Shown here in pieces: positions 35,141 to 44,069 of a stretch of 64,000 nucleotides of DNA. The DNA is from DASVRA01 sp036388855. GTDB taxonomy: Bacteria; Pseudomonadota; Alphaproteobacteria; Caulobacterales; Caulobacteraceae. The translations under genes and the position numbers were made by a program. The stretch is from assembly GCA_036388855.1 (NCBI GenBank), contig DASVRA010000024.1, forward strand, positions 1 to 64,000, written 5' to 3'. Under the pieces are notes generated by a model, which was not told where the DNA came from, ran no database searches, and saw only the letters and a program-made list of their open reading frames with translations. Each line of letters starts with the position of its first letter. Positions within the stretch are counted from its first letter, which is position 1.

Positions 35141-36388
35141 ATGCACCTCCCGAACCTTCCACGCTGCCTGCTCCGCGACCAGCGCGGCAATGCGGGCGTC
35201 ATGACCGCGCTCTTCGTTCTGCTGCTCGCCACAGCAGTTGGCGGCGCCACTGACCTTACCGGCGTCAACTCGAGCGGCGAAAAGCTGCAGGACGCCGCCG
35301 ACAGCGCGGCGCTCACCGCCACGCTTGCGTTGGCGCGCAATCCTACAATTTCGCAATCGCGACTTGAGGCCAAGGCCAAGGAGATGACGGCCCCGGCGCT
35401 GAAGGGCCTCACCGGCGAGCCGGTCACCACGACTGTCACAGTCCAGTCCCTGGCGCCGGCCAAGGTCAACGTGCAACTGTCCCAGGATCACGGCATGACG
35501 TTTGCCGGGTTGCTCGGCAGCCCGAAGCTGACGATCACCCGCCACGCGACAGCGATGGCCGGCAAGGGCGTTGAGCTTTGCATGCTGGTCCTGTCGCCGA
35601 ACCAGTCGGACGCGATCAAGATCGGCGGCACGGCCGACTTCACCGCCATCAGGTGCGCGGTTCAGGTCAACTCGAATTCGGGCAACGCCCTCAACAGCGG
35701 CGGGAGTTCCAGGGTGAAGGCGCTGAAGACCTATGTCGTGGGTCCGGCAAAGTCGATCCAGAACTGGACGCCCACGCCCAGCTTTGGACAGAAAGCCTAC
35801 GCCGACCCGTTCGCCAGCCGCATGCCTTGGCCCACGACGACGACATGCGGCCAAACCCTCACATCCCTTGCCGGGGCAACGAAGACGCTCACGGCCCCCT
35901 TGGGCGCCCCGCTCGTGCTTTGCGGCGGCATCGACATCGGCAATTCGGGCGTGCTGGTGCTGAAGCCTGGCACCTATGTGATCCAGAGCGGCGGCATCAA
36001 CGTGAAGTCTGGCGGCATCCTCGACGCCAGCGCCGGGGCGACCCTGGTGCTGACCGATCCATCCGCGACCATCAACATGCAGGCGGGCGGGAGCCTTAGG
36101 CTCCAGGCGCAGAAGACAGGCCCGTGGAAGGACGTGGCGATCGCCGTGAAGCCCCAGCCCATCGAACGCACCTCCACCCTGATCGGCGGCGGCGAGCTGG
36201 AGTTGGACGGCATCGTCTACCTGCCGAGCCAGAAACTCTATCTCTCCGGCGGCGCAGCCTATGAAAAGAAGGACTCGCCCCGGTCCTTCGTGTCGAACCG
36301 TCTCGAATTCGGCGGCAACGGGACCATGTTCGTCCGCGCCCAGCCTGGGTCCATGATGCGCGACGCGCAGGTATGGCTGGTGCAGTAG
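35141..36388 (+). CDS. TadG-like pilus/surface protein with beta-helix tail (2)
   Basis: 415 residues, paralogous to the preceding gene along its whole length: DQRGNAGVMTALFVLLLATA, LTGVNSSGEKLQDAADSAAL, GGIDIGNSGVLVLKPGTYVI, GGINVKSGGILDASAGATLV and ERTSTLIGGGELELDGIVYL all align with gene 1. The start ATG 35141 has AAAGGGG upstream. About 95 bases separate the two genes. Tandem duplication followed by divergence is clear. It is probably membrane-anchored with the tail in the periplasm or on the surface; function unknown. Confidence 0.8.
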   Translation: MHLPNLPRCLLRDQRGNAGVMTALFVLLLATAVGGATDLTGVNSSGEKLQDAADSAALTATLALARNPTISQSRLEAKAKEMTAPALKGLTGEPVTTTVTVQSLAPAKVNVQLSQDHGMTFAGLLGSPKLTITRHATAMAGKGVELCMLVLSPNQSDAIKIGGTADFTAIRCAVQVNSNSGNALNSGGSSRVKALKTYVVGPAKSIQNWTPTPSFGQKAYADPFASRMPWPTTTTCGQTLTSLAGATKTLTAPLGAPLVLCGGIDIGNSGVLVLKPGTYVIQSGGINVKSGGILDASAGATLVLTDPSATINMQAGGSLRLQAQKTGPWKDVAIAVKPQPIERTSTLIGGGELELDGIVYLPSQKLYLSGGAAYEKKDSPRSFVSNRLEFGGNGTMFVRAQPGSMMRDAQVWLVQ

Positions 36389-36468
36389 GCGCCAACACGG
36401 CCTCTTGTGGCGAGTCGGCGCGCTTGATGTAAACTCACCCTTCCGCGCCGCGTCGGAGGGGCCTGCGC

Positions 36469-37143
36469 TTGCACACCGTCGCCTTCATCAGCCCCAAGGG
36501 CGGGGCGGGAAAGACGACGGCCGCGCTGCTGCTGGCGCTGTCGCTGGCCGAGCAGGGGCGGCGGGTGGCGATGATCGACGCCGATCCCAACAAGCCGCTG
36601 CTGCAGTGGTCGCACCTGCCCGGGCGAACGGCCCTGGTCACCGTCCATCCCGCGCCGACCGTGCCCGACGTGCGCGAGTCGCTGCGCGAGGCCATGCGGC
36701 GCGCGCCCGATTGGGTGATCCTCGACACCGAAGGCTCGGTGCGGGGCGCCTCGGTGTTCTCCTCGGTGCGCCCCGAACTGGTGCTCACCCCGCTGGCCTC
36801 CTCCCAACTGGAGGTCACCCAGGCGCTCAAGGCCGCGGAGATGGTGCGCCTCGCCAGCCGGGGCATGCAGCGCCCGCCGCGCCACGCCTGCCTGCTCACC
36901 CGCCTGCCCGCCGCTATCCGGCCGAAGTCGCTGAAGACGGTGGTGGAGCAGCTGCACGCCAAGGGCATGGCGATCCTGCCCACCGCCCTGATCGAGAAGG
37001 AGGCGTTGAGGCTGATGTTCACCGCCGGCGGCGGCCTGGCCCAGCTGGAGCGGGAGGGCGTCCACGGCGTCGCCTCAGCGCGGCAGAACGGCGCGGCCTA
37101 CGCCGCCGCGGTGCAGGCGCTGCTGGAGGGCGGCCCCACCTAA
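36469..37143 (+). CDS. ParA/MinD-like ATPase
   Basis: 224 residues with the deviant Walker A SPKGGAGKTT (residues 8–17), including the signature lysine of the ParA/MinD class, then VAMIDADPNKPLLQWSHLPG and a Walker B-like VILDTEGSVRG. This resembles the VirC1-like or orphan ParA subgroup rather than a chromosome-segregation ParA; no parB or parS-like partner is adjacent. The start is TTG 36469, directly before the Walker A strand. The TadG-like genes lie upstream on the same strand; a role in positioning their products is speculation. Confidence 0.8.
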   Translation: MHTVAFISPKGGAGKTTAALLLALSLAEQGRRVAMIDADPNKPLLQWSHLPGRTALVTVHPAPTVPDVRESLREAMRRAPDWVILDTEGSVRGASVFSSVRPELVLTPLASSQLEVTQALKAAEMVRLASRGMQRPPRHACLLTRLPAAIRPKSLKTVVEQLHAKGMAILPTALIEKEALRLMFTAGGGLAQLEREGVHGVASARQNGAAYAAAVQALLEGGPT

Positions 37144-37235
37144 GTCGTGTCGGCCTGCTCGACATGGGCCGCATCCGCCTTATTTTGGCCCGGCCCTCCG
37201 CCAAGTTTCGGCCAGGGTTCAGCAGGGCTTGCAGA

Positions 37236-37559
37236 ATGTACAGTTATCTCGATCTGCGCGGCGCCTCGGGCGCCTGCTACCGCTTCCGCCCCGCCTCGGA
37301 GGTGAAGACGCCGATGAGCGGCGGCTTCGTCTACATCAGGAACGGGGGCGACGGCTGCCAGCTGATCTACGCCAGCGCCGCCGAGAACCTGCTGACCGAC
37401 CCGCCCTCGCGCTGGAGCGAGGCGGTGTCGCGCTACGGCGCGACCGACATCTTCCTGCGGCTGAACGTCTCGCGCACGGCGCGCAACCAGGAGATGGCCG
37501 ACATCGCCGAGGCCCACCAGCCGCCGATGAACGCGGTCACCGCCGACGCGATGGGCTAG
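37236..37559 (+). CDS. Small hypothetical protein, 107 residues
   Basis: 107 residues with no signal peptide. It contains FVYIRNGGDGCQLIYASAAE and TDIFLRLNVSRTARNQEMAD. I recognise no domain. ATG 37236 is about 92 bases after the ParA-like stop, same strand, so co-transcription is possible. Codon use fits the genome. Function unknown. Confidence 0.6.
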   Translation: MYSYLDLRGASGACYRFRPASEVKTPMSGGFVYIRNGGDGCQLIYASAAENLLTDPPSRWSEAVSRYGATDIFLRLNVSRTARNQEMADIAEAHQPPMNAVTADAMG

Positions 37560-37566
37560 GCGGGCT

Positions 37567-37944
37567 TCAGGCCGCCTGGGCCTGCGGCGCCGGCAGCTGC
37601 TCCCAAGCGGCGGAGTCCCGAAGCGTGTCGAGCACCTCGTCGTCCCCCAGGTCCGGCAGGTTGCGCCGGCGCAGGGTCTCCAGCGTCTGCAGGCTCCAAG
37701 GCGCGTCGTCGGCCAGCCGCCGGGCGATCTCGCGGATTCCGGCCGGATAGGCTTCGGCCCCCTCGATGATCTCGTGCGACACCTGGGCCACCAGGGCCAG
37801 CGCCTGCTCCAGCGCCATCACCTGCTCCGACGCCAGCTGCCGCGCCTGTTCCTGCAGCGCCCGGATACGGTCGGCCCGCGTGCGCCCGCCTGGCTGCGCC
37901 GCTTCCGCCAAAACTTCCACGAAATGCGATGTGCTCACGATCAT
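37567..37944 (-). CDS. Small helical hypothetical protein
   Basis: 125 residues, almost entirely helical: STSHFVEVLAEAAQ, then RIRALQEQARQLASEQVMAL with EQALALVAQVSHEIIEGAEA, and a C-terminal RRRNLPDLGDDEVLDTLRDS. No cysteine, no membrane segment. ATG 37944 marks the start of the plausible protein; the longer frame to 38088 adds low-complexity sequence. It converges with the 107-residue gene (7 bases apart). Function unknown. Confidence 0.6.
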   Translation of the reverse strand: MIVSTSHFVEVLAEAAQPGGRTRADRIRALQEQARQLASEQVMALEQALALVAQVSHEIIEGAEAYPAGIREIARRLADDAPWSLQTLETLRRRNLPDLGDDEVLDTLRDSAAWEQLPAPQAQAA

Positions 37945-38031
37945 CCCCAACAAGCTGTGCCGAAACAAGAGCTTGGTTAGCGGGTTGCAAACACCGGGCC
38001 GATGGCGGAGCTTGGTTGCCGAGGAAGCGCC

Positions 38032-39411
38032 ATGAACCCGATGCTCATCGCCACGGCGGCCGTCCTGGTCAGCACTGGCACGGCGCAAGCTTCATCCGTG
38101 CTCCCGGTCAGGACCGCCCAGCTCGCGGCTTCCCCACCAGCCCCTGCTCCCGCCGCGGCGCCGGCCCCTGAGACGCGCGATCTGGACAGCTTCGCTGGAC
38201 GCTATCTAGGCGCCGACGGATGCCCGCTGACGGTCACGCGCTCGGCGCGCCGGCTCTACCTGGACAACGGCTGCACCGGCGAGTGGAGAGGCCTCACCCG
38301 GCGTTCGCCGGTGGACTGGGACGCCGGGGCGACGGTGATCTCCGAGGGCCCACCGGCGCTGCGCGTCAGGTTCGCGGCGCCGGTCGCCGGTCGCTCCCCA
38401 TCGGTCACCGTCTCAGGCGCGGGGGCCAAGGCGGACGCGACCGCCAACCGAAGGGAGGCGGTGGTCCGAACCGAGGTCACCTTCAAGTCGGCGGACGGCG
38501 TGAGCCTGGCCGGGACGGTCACCGCCCCCCTGGGCGCTGGCCGCAAGCCGGCGATCGTGCTGGTCCACGGCTCGGGCGAGCAGGACCGGCACGGCTACGC
38601 CTCGATCATCGACGTGCTGGCCGCCCATTTCCTCGAGCAGGGCTTCGTCGTGCTGCAATACGACAAGCGCGGCTCCGGCGCGTCCGGCGGCGACTGGCGC
38701 ACGGCGAGCTTCAAGACCCTGGCCGAGGACGCACTGGCCGGCCGCCGCCTGCTGCTCGCCCAGCCGGACGTGGACCCCGCCCGCGTCGGCGTCGGCGGCT
38801 CAAGCCAGGCCGGATGGATCTCGGCCATGGCGGTGAAGGCCGATCCCGCCGTCCCGTTCGTCTTCCTGATCGGGGCCGGCGGCGCCGCGCTGACGGTGGA
38901 GGCGCAGGACGACTACAACGTCTCGGTCGGCATGCGGTGCGCCGGGGTCGCGCCGGCCGACATCGAGCGCGTCATGGTCCAGCGCGGCGCCTTCTTCGAC
39001 GCCCTGCGCCGTCCCGCGGCGGCCGCACGGCTGCGGACGCTCACAGAGCCCCTGGCGCGCGAGCCGAAGCTGGCGGACTGGGTGATGCCGGCCGAGATCG
39101 ACCGCTCCGCCGGTCAGTGGTTCGTGGCGCTGGAGACTGGTTTCGACCCGCTGCCGGTGTGGCGCGTCTATCGCGGCCGCGCCCTGTTCGCCTTCGGGGG
39201 CCTGGACGACCAGACTCCGGGGCCGCGGGCGAGCCAACTGGTGCGCGGCTTGCGCAAGCCGCGTTTCGAGGTGCTGTACTCGGAACGCAGCCAGCACCTG
39301 GGCCTGCTCGCCGACGACCCCTGCAAGGTCGGGCTGGAACACGTCAGCCGCTTCGACAAGGCGCTGTGGGCCGACATCGACCGGGGCATCGCCAAGCTGG
39401 CCGCGCGTTAG
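38032..39411 (+). CDS. Exported alpha/beta hydrolase
   Basis: 459 residues with a signal peptide (MNPMLIATAAVLVSTGTAQA). An N-terminal ~130-residue domain of beta character (RYLGADGCPLTVTRSARRLY) leads into an alpha/beta-hydrolase core: IVLVHGSGEQDRHGYAS (oxyanion loop), LQYDKRGSGASGGDW, and the nucleophile elbow GVGGSSQAGWISA, where the second Ser takes the place of the usual H-S-Q-G-G. An acid in FGGLDDQTPG and His in ERSQHLGLL complete a likely triad. ATG 38032 has GAGGAAG upstream. Substrate unknown, periplasmic. Confidence 0.8.
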   Translation: MNPMLIATAAVLVSTGTAQASSVLPVRTAQLAASPPAPAPAAAPAPETRDLDSFAGRYLGADGCPLTVTRSARRLYLDNGCTGEWRGLTRRSPVDWDAGATVISEGPPALRVRFAAPVAGRSPSVTVSGAGAKADATANRREAVVRTEVTFKSADGVSLAGTVTAPLGAGRKPAIVLVHGSGEQDRHGYASIIDVLAAHFLEQGFVVLQYDKRGSGASGGDWRTASFKTLAEDALAGRRLLLAQPDVDPARVGVGGSSQAGWISAMAVKADPAVPFVFLIGAGGAALTVEAQDDYNVSVGMRCAGVAPADIERVMVQRGAFFDALRRPAAAARLRTLTEPLAREPKLADWVMPAEIDRSAGQWFVALETGFDPLPVWRVYRGRALFAFGGLDDQTPGPRASQLVRGLRKPRFEVLYSERSQHLGLLADDPCKVGLEHVSRFDKALWADIDRGIAKLAAR

Positions 39412-39476
39412 CCGCCCGTGGACCCGCCGCGAACCCGCCGCTAAACCCCTCCCGAAGTACCTGGGGAGCTTATCCG

Positions 39477-40802
39477 ATGAAGACCATGCTGATGCTGTCG
39501 GCCGCCGCCGTGCTGGCGGCCGCCGCGCCCGCCGCCGCGCAGGAGCCGCTGCGTTCGGCCATCGCGGCGGACTACCAGAAGAACCTCTCGCCGATGTTCC
39601 TCGACCTGCACCAGCACCCCGAGCTGTCCTTCCGGGAAACCCGCACCGCCAAGATCGTCGCCGGCGACCTGCGCAAGCTCGGCTACACTGTCACCGAGAA
39701 CGTCGGCCGGACCGGAGTGGTCGCGGTGATGAAGAACGGCGCCGGCCCCACCGTGCTGCTGCGCGCCGACATGGACGGGCTCCCCGTGGAGGAGAAGTCG
39801 GGCCTGCCCTATTCCTCCAAGGTCCACCAGGTCGACATCGACGGCGTCGACCGCCCGGTGATGCACGCCTGCGGCCACGACGTGCACGTGACCTCCCTGG
39901 TCGGCGCCGCCCGCCAGCTCGCCGCCCGCAAGGGCGAGTGGTCCGGCACCCTGGTGCTGATCGGCCAGCCGGCGGAGGAGCGCATCTCCGGCGCCCGGGC
40001 GATGATGAACGACGGCCTCTACACCCGCTTCCCCAAGCCCGATTACGCGCTGGCCTTCCACGTCTCGGCCAATCACCCCTCGGGCAAGATCGAGGTCAAC
40101 CGCGCGCTGGCCGCCTCCTCCTCCGACAGCGTCGACATCGTCGTCCACGGCGTCGGCAGCCACGGCGCCTCGCCGCACAAGGGGGTGGACCCAGTGCTGG
40201 TCGCCGCCCAGATCGTGGTCAGCCTGCAGAGCATCGTCAGCCGCAACATCAACCCCCTCCAGCCGGCGGTGATCACCGTCGGCTCGATCCACGGCGGCAC
40301 CAAGCACAACATCATCGGCGACGAGGTGCGGATGCAGCTCACCGTCCGCTCCAACGACTTCAAGGTGCGCGAGCAGCTGCTGGACGACATCGACCGCGTC
40401 GCGCGCGGCACGGCGCTGGCGCTGGGCGTGGCCCAGGACAAACTGCCCGAGGTGATCCGCTCGAAGGTCGAGACCACGCCCCCCACGATCAACGACACGC
40501 CGACGGCCGAGCGCATCCGCGCCGCCTTCGAGCGCGCCTTCCCGGCCGGCACGGTGATCGACACCCCGCCCGACGGCATGGGCGCCGAGGACTTCGCCTA
40601 CTTCGTCGCCCCGGACACGGGCGTGAAGGGCGTCTACTTCTGGGTCGGCGGCACCCCGGCGGCCCAAGTGGATACGGCCCCGGCCCACCACTCGCCGCTG
40701 TTCAAGATCGAACCGGAGCCTTCGATCAAGGTGGGGACCGAGGCGATGGTGGTGGGCGCGATGAGCCTGATGCCGAAGGGGGGACGGGCGGCGGGGGGGT
40801 GA
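39477..40802 (+). CDS. M20-family amidohydrolase, exported
   Basis: 441 residues with a signal peptide (MLSAAAVLAAAAPAAAQE). Conserved metal and active-site motifs are LDLHQHPELSFRETRTA, LLRADMDGLPVEEKSGL, MHACGHDVHVTSLVGAA, GQPAEERISGARAMMNDGL and AEDFAYFVAPDTGVKG. These place it with the hippurate/N-acyl-amino acid hydrolases (M20D), which split amide bonds of N-acylated amino acids. ATG 39477 preceded by GGGGAG. About 65 bases follow the upstream hydrolase. Its 3' end borders the AT-richer ATPase insertion. Confidence 0.9.
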   Translation: MKTMLMLSAAAVLAAAAPAAAQEPLRSAIAADYQKNLSPMFLDLHQHPELSFRETRTAKIVAGDLRKLGYTVTENVGRTGVVAVMKNGAGPTVLLRADMDGLPVEEKSGLPYSSKVHQVDIDGVDRPVMHACGHDVHVTSLVGAARQLAARKGEWSGTLVLIGQPAEERISGARAMMNDGLYTRFPKPDYALAFHVSANHPSGKIEVNRALAASSSDSVDIVVHGVGSHGASPHKGVDPVLVAAQIVVSLQSIVSRNINPLQPAVITVGSIHGGTKHNIIGDEVRMQLTVRSNDFKVREQLLDDIDRVARGTALALGVAQDKLPEVIRSKVETTPPTINDTPTAERIRAAFERAFPAGTVIDTPPDGMGAEDFAYFVAPDTGVKGVYFWVGGTPAAQVDTAPAHHSPLFKIEPEPSIKVGTEAMVVGAMSLMPKGGRAAGG

Positions 40803-40854
40803 CGATAGGCGAGCTTTGCGTTAAGTCTAAACTACTAGGAGTTGCGAACGGCTT

Positions 40855-43545
40855 TTGCCTGGGATTACCCTCTGCCTAGGCACAGTGAGGCACATCGTGT
40901 CGGAAGACCCCCCACCGGCAGCCATAGTAGCGAAGGCTATCTTGGAATGGGCTGCCGAGCAGCCATTATGGCGTCAAGAAGCCTTAAGACGCGTTCTTCG
41001 CCGGGCGCATACGGACACAGATAAAGTTGAGATCGCGGACGCCATCGTCGCCGATATCGGTGGAGAGCCGAAGGCATTGGAGCCACTGGCTGAGCAAGAA
41101 CTGCCCCTCCTATCAGCTTCAGAGACCTTGTCTGCGGTATTAGAACTTCATTCCGTTCAAGACGTTAACAGGCTTGCCCCCGGCCAAGCTCTTAAGTTTG
41201 GCGATTCTGGCGTTACCGTACTGTATGGCCATAATGGCGCGGGCAAATCAGGTTATGCGAGGATATTTAAGCGCGCTTGTGGCGCGCGAGACGCGGAGAT
41301 CATCCTTCCGAACATATTTGCAAGTATGGTGCCTAGCAAGGCTAGCGCTACTTTCACCGTGAGATGGAATGGACAGCAGGCTGATGTAAATTGGAACGAT
41401 CCTCATCCAGATCCGAAATTGGCAAAGATCGCTATTTTTGATTCGAAAACAGCACCCTTTTTTGTGGAAAAAAGAGGCGGACTTTCTTATGTGCCATTTG
41501 GACTTGATGTTTTCGAGAGGCTATGTGCCCTGCTTGATGCCGCGAAGGAAAATCTCGAATTTCGCCAGAGATCCTTGCGGGTGGAATGTGAAACTCCAAT
41601 CACATCTACGCCGATCACGCCTGCTGCGGGCGAATTTTTGGCGGACTTGGCTAATAAATCCGAAAGCGAGTTAGAGTCGTTCCTTGAGTGGGGCGAAGCG
41701 GATGAAGCTGAGTTGAACTCCCTTGCACAGGCCGCAGCCAATCCAACAGTTCGGCTCGCAAACTTGCGTGCATTGGGCAAATCGCTTTTGACGGCACTTG
41801 AGACGCTTCGTGGTGCCGAAGCCGTTGTTGGGGACCTCGCGATCGCTGCTGCAATCGATCAAACAAATAAGGAAGCGGGTGCCAAATCTGTTGCGGAAGC
41901 GGCGGCCAACGTGGACTTCGACGACGAGCCTCTATCCGGGACTGGTGGTGCCGCCTGGAGGTTGATGTTTGAGGCCGCTGAAAAATTTTCGACCACGGTA
42001 GCGTATCCTGGCCGCACATTTCCACCAATTGATGAAGGCGACCACTGTCTGCTTTGCCAGCAGGAGCTCACACCCTCAGCCAGAGAACGGCTCCGGCGTT
42101 TCCACGAATTCGTGGGAGCTGAAGCCGCGAAGGAGGCAGCTCGGCTAGCCAAGGTTACAGCGGACCGCCTTCGGGAACTGGAAGTGCTGCATGAGTCTAT
42201 TTCGAAGCTTGATGTACCGCCTCTTCTTAGCACGGAGCACGCTCCTGTAGCTGCGCTATTCTCCCAGGCTCGGGCGGCAATCGCCTCCCGGATATCGCTA
42301 GCGAAGGCACACTTGCAGCGGGCCGCTCCTCCCGAGGCAATGGATTGGCCAGGTGATCAGATCAAGACCGTCGCCGACCAGTTGCCAATCCTGGAAAAAT
42401 CGGCCGACGATCTGGAATCCTTGATCACCAGCGGCAAAGCCAACGTCTTGGCAGAACAGGCCGCCAATGCGAAATGCCGGAAAGCCCTCCATTCTGCTGC
42501 AGAGGTAGTCAAGAAGAGGCGCATTTTGATGTTAAGTATTGCGCAATTAGATAGGGCGCTATCCCATTGCGGAACCACCAAAATCTCCAAGTTTGGCGGT
42601 GAATTGATAAAAAAGAATGTTACTGATCAACTTGAGCAAGCCTTTGAAACTGAAAAGTTACATCTTAGAGTGCAGGATATACCTGTTCGGCTCGCTGCCT
42701 CTGCCCGCAAGGGGGCCGTTGATCGCACGGTGACATTAGAAGGGGCGAAGACAAAAGTAAATCCGGGCCAGGTGCTTAGCGAGGGTGAGCACCGTGCAGT
42801 GGGGCTAGCTGCTTTCTTAGCCGAACTCTCCTTGAGTGATGAAGCTGCTCCTATTGTTCTCGATGATCCAGTTTCTTCCCTTGATCACAGAAGGCGCGAC
42901 AATGTTGCGACCCGCATAGCAAGAGAGGGGAGGCACCGGCAAGTCATCGTGTTGACTCACGACCTCCCATTCCTGTTGGGGCTATCGGAGGCGTGCTCCG
43001 ACGCGCACGTGCCCTTAACCAGGATTTTTCTTGAGCGGGGTCACGCTGGCTACGGCATGGTGTCGTCAGAGCCGGCTCCCTGGGATGCGCAAAAGCTTAG
43101 CGAGCGCAAGAACAAACTCAAAGTGTTGGTAGCGGACGCAACAAAGTATTACGAAGAGGTTGGTGAGGACGAGGGATATCACCAAAAGGTCACCACATTC
43201 TTTGATCGTCTTCGTAAGACATGGGAGCGAGCCCTAGAAGAACTGGTATTTGCCGACTCGGTTAATAGGTATCGACCCTCGGTCCAAACTCTTAGATTAA
43301 GGAAGGTTGTTTTTGACGACGATATTTTTGCGGCCTTCGAGAAAGGTATGACAGCGGCTTCAAGAATCACTGGCCACGACCAAGCCACTGCGCTTGGGGG
43401 AGCTCTTCCCACCCCTCCAGACCTGCAGGATCTGCTCGACCAACTCCTGTCATTCGAGGCACTGGTTAAGGACAAAACCAAGGGTGTGGCGGAGAGAAGG
43501 GACCAAATGACGAAGCCGCAGGCCCCCCAGCAAGTTGGTGGCTGA
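40855..43545 (+). CDS. RloC/SMC-like ATPase with zinc-hook CxxC
   Basis: 896 residues. Walker A is GHNGAGKS (125–132), the signature LSEGEHRAVGLAAFLAE (641–657), Walker B IVLDDPVSSLD (667–677), H-loop THD (701–703). Between the halves lies a long helical region interrupted at Cys398–Cys401 (DHCLLCQQELTP), a Rad50/RloC-type zinc-hook motif. The C-terminal ~180 residues hold Arg787-x3-Glu791 and His841, reminiscent of the R-x3-E...H triad of PrrC/RloC anticodon nucleases. AT-rich compared with neighbours. TTG 40855, GTG 40885 and GTG 40897 are possible starts. Stand-alone; likely phage defence, by family analogy. Confidence 0.85.
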   Translation: MPGITLCLGTVRHIVSEDPPPAAIVAKAILEWAAEQPLWRQEALRRVLRRAHTDTDKVEIADAIVADIGGEPKALEPLAEQELPLLSASETLSAVLELHSVQDVNRLAPGQALKFGDSGVTVLYGHNGAGKSGYARIFKRACGARDAEIILPNIFASMVPSKASATFTVRWNGQQADVNWNDPHPDPKLAKIAIFDSKTAPFFVEKRGGLSYVPFGLDVFERLCALLDAAKENLEFRQRSLRVECETPITSTPITPAAGEFLADLANKSESELESFLEWGEADEAELNSLAQAAANPTVRLANLRALGKSLLTALETLRGAEAVVGDLAIAAAIDQTNKEAGAKSVAEAAANVDFDDEPLSGTGGAAWRLMFEAAEKFSTTVAYPGRTFPPIDEGDHCLLCQQELTPSARERLRRFHEFVGAEAAKEAARLAKVTADRLRELEVLHESISKLDVPPLLSTEHAPVAALFSQARAAIASRISLAKAHLQRAAPPEAMDWPGDQIKTVADQLPILEKSADDLESLITSGKANVLAEQAANAKCRKALHSAAEVVKKRRILMLSIAQLDRALSHCGTTKISKFGGELIKKNVTDQLEQAFETEKLHLRVQDIPVRLAASARKGAVDRTVTLEGAKTKVNPGQVLSEGEHRAVGLAAFLAELSLSDEAAPIVLDDPVSSLDHRRRDNVATRIAREGRHRQVIVLTHDLPFLLGLSEACSDAHVPLTRIFLERGHAGYGMVSSEPAPWDAQKLSERKNKLKVLVADATKYYEEVGEDEGYHQKVTTFFDRLRKTWERALEELVFADSVNRYRPSVQTLRLRKVVFDDDIFAAFEKGMTAASRITGHDQATALGGALPTPPDLQDLLDQLLSFEALVKDKTKGVAERRDQMTKPQAPQQVGG

Positions 43546-43686
43546 CGGCCTAGTCAGCAGCTTCCCTCACCCCTGTCGTTCCGCTTATGTTCCGGCACGG
43601 GCGCGAAGGATCCGAACAAGCTCCACATCAACATCTCGCACCTGACCCACCTCACGCTGGGCGACTTCAGACGCCGGGGCGGGGAG

Positions 43687-43938
43687 ATGCGGGCGGTGTG
43701 CGGCAAGTGCCGGGTGCGGCTGACGCTGAACATCGAGCAGCTGATCCGGCTGAACGGCGAGTTCGCCATCCTGTGGGGCCGGCGCCCGCGCTGCCGGGTC
43801 GAAGGGTGCGAGGGCCGCGTCGCCTTCCAGGGACGCTGGGTCCGCGGCCAGACCTGGCGCTCCATGGCCGACCCGCCGCCGCGCCATCACCTGATCGAAC
43901 TCGGCGCCCGCACCCTCGGCGCCGAGGTGGAACTCTGA
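43687..43938 (+). CDS. Zinc-ribbon-like protein, perhaps 5'-truncated
   Basis: 83 residues from ATG 43687, with CGKC and CRVEGC cysteine pairs about 30 residues apart, a likely zinc ribbon (IEQLIRLNGEFAILWGRRPR between). The frame remains open and gene-like upstream to the ATPase stop at 43545, giving KDPNKLHINISHLTHLTLGD just before the ATG, but without an ATG or GTG. So either ATG 43687 starts a small protein or this is the 3' part of a gene whose front was lost when the ATPase segment was inserted. Function unknown. Confidence 0.55.
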   Translation: MRAVCGKCRVRLTLNIEQLIRLNGEFAILWGRRPRCRVEGCEGRVAFQGRWVRGQTWRSMADPPPRHHLIELGARTLGAEVEL

Positions 43939-44069
43939 CGTGGCGTTCGCGCCACAGACGGCGGCAAACCGGCCCGCCCGCGTCCCCGCCGCCGCCGCCG
44001 CGCTTAAACTTCCATCCCAAGGTCTTTGACATTCGAAACATCAGGGCAGCCGCCGAGGCTGCGGCCGCC

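Noticed and set aside
33815..37143. A Tad pilus locus
   Set aside because: Only TadG-like N termini and a ParA-like protein are present; no prepilin, prepilin peptidase, secretin, CpaF-type ATPase or TadB/C.
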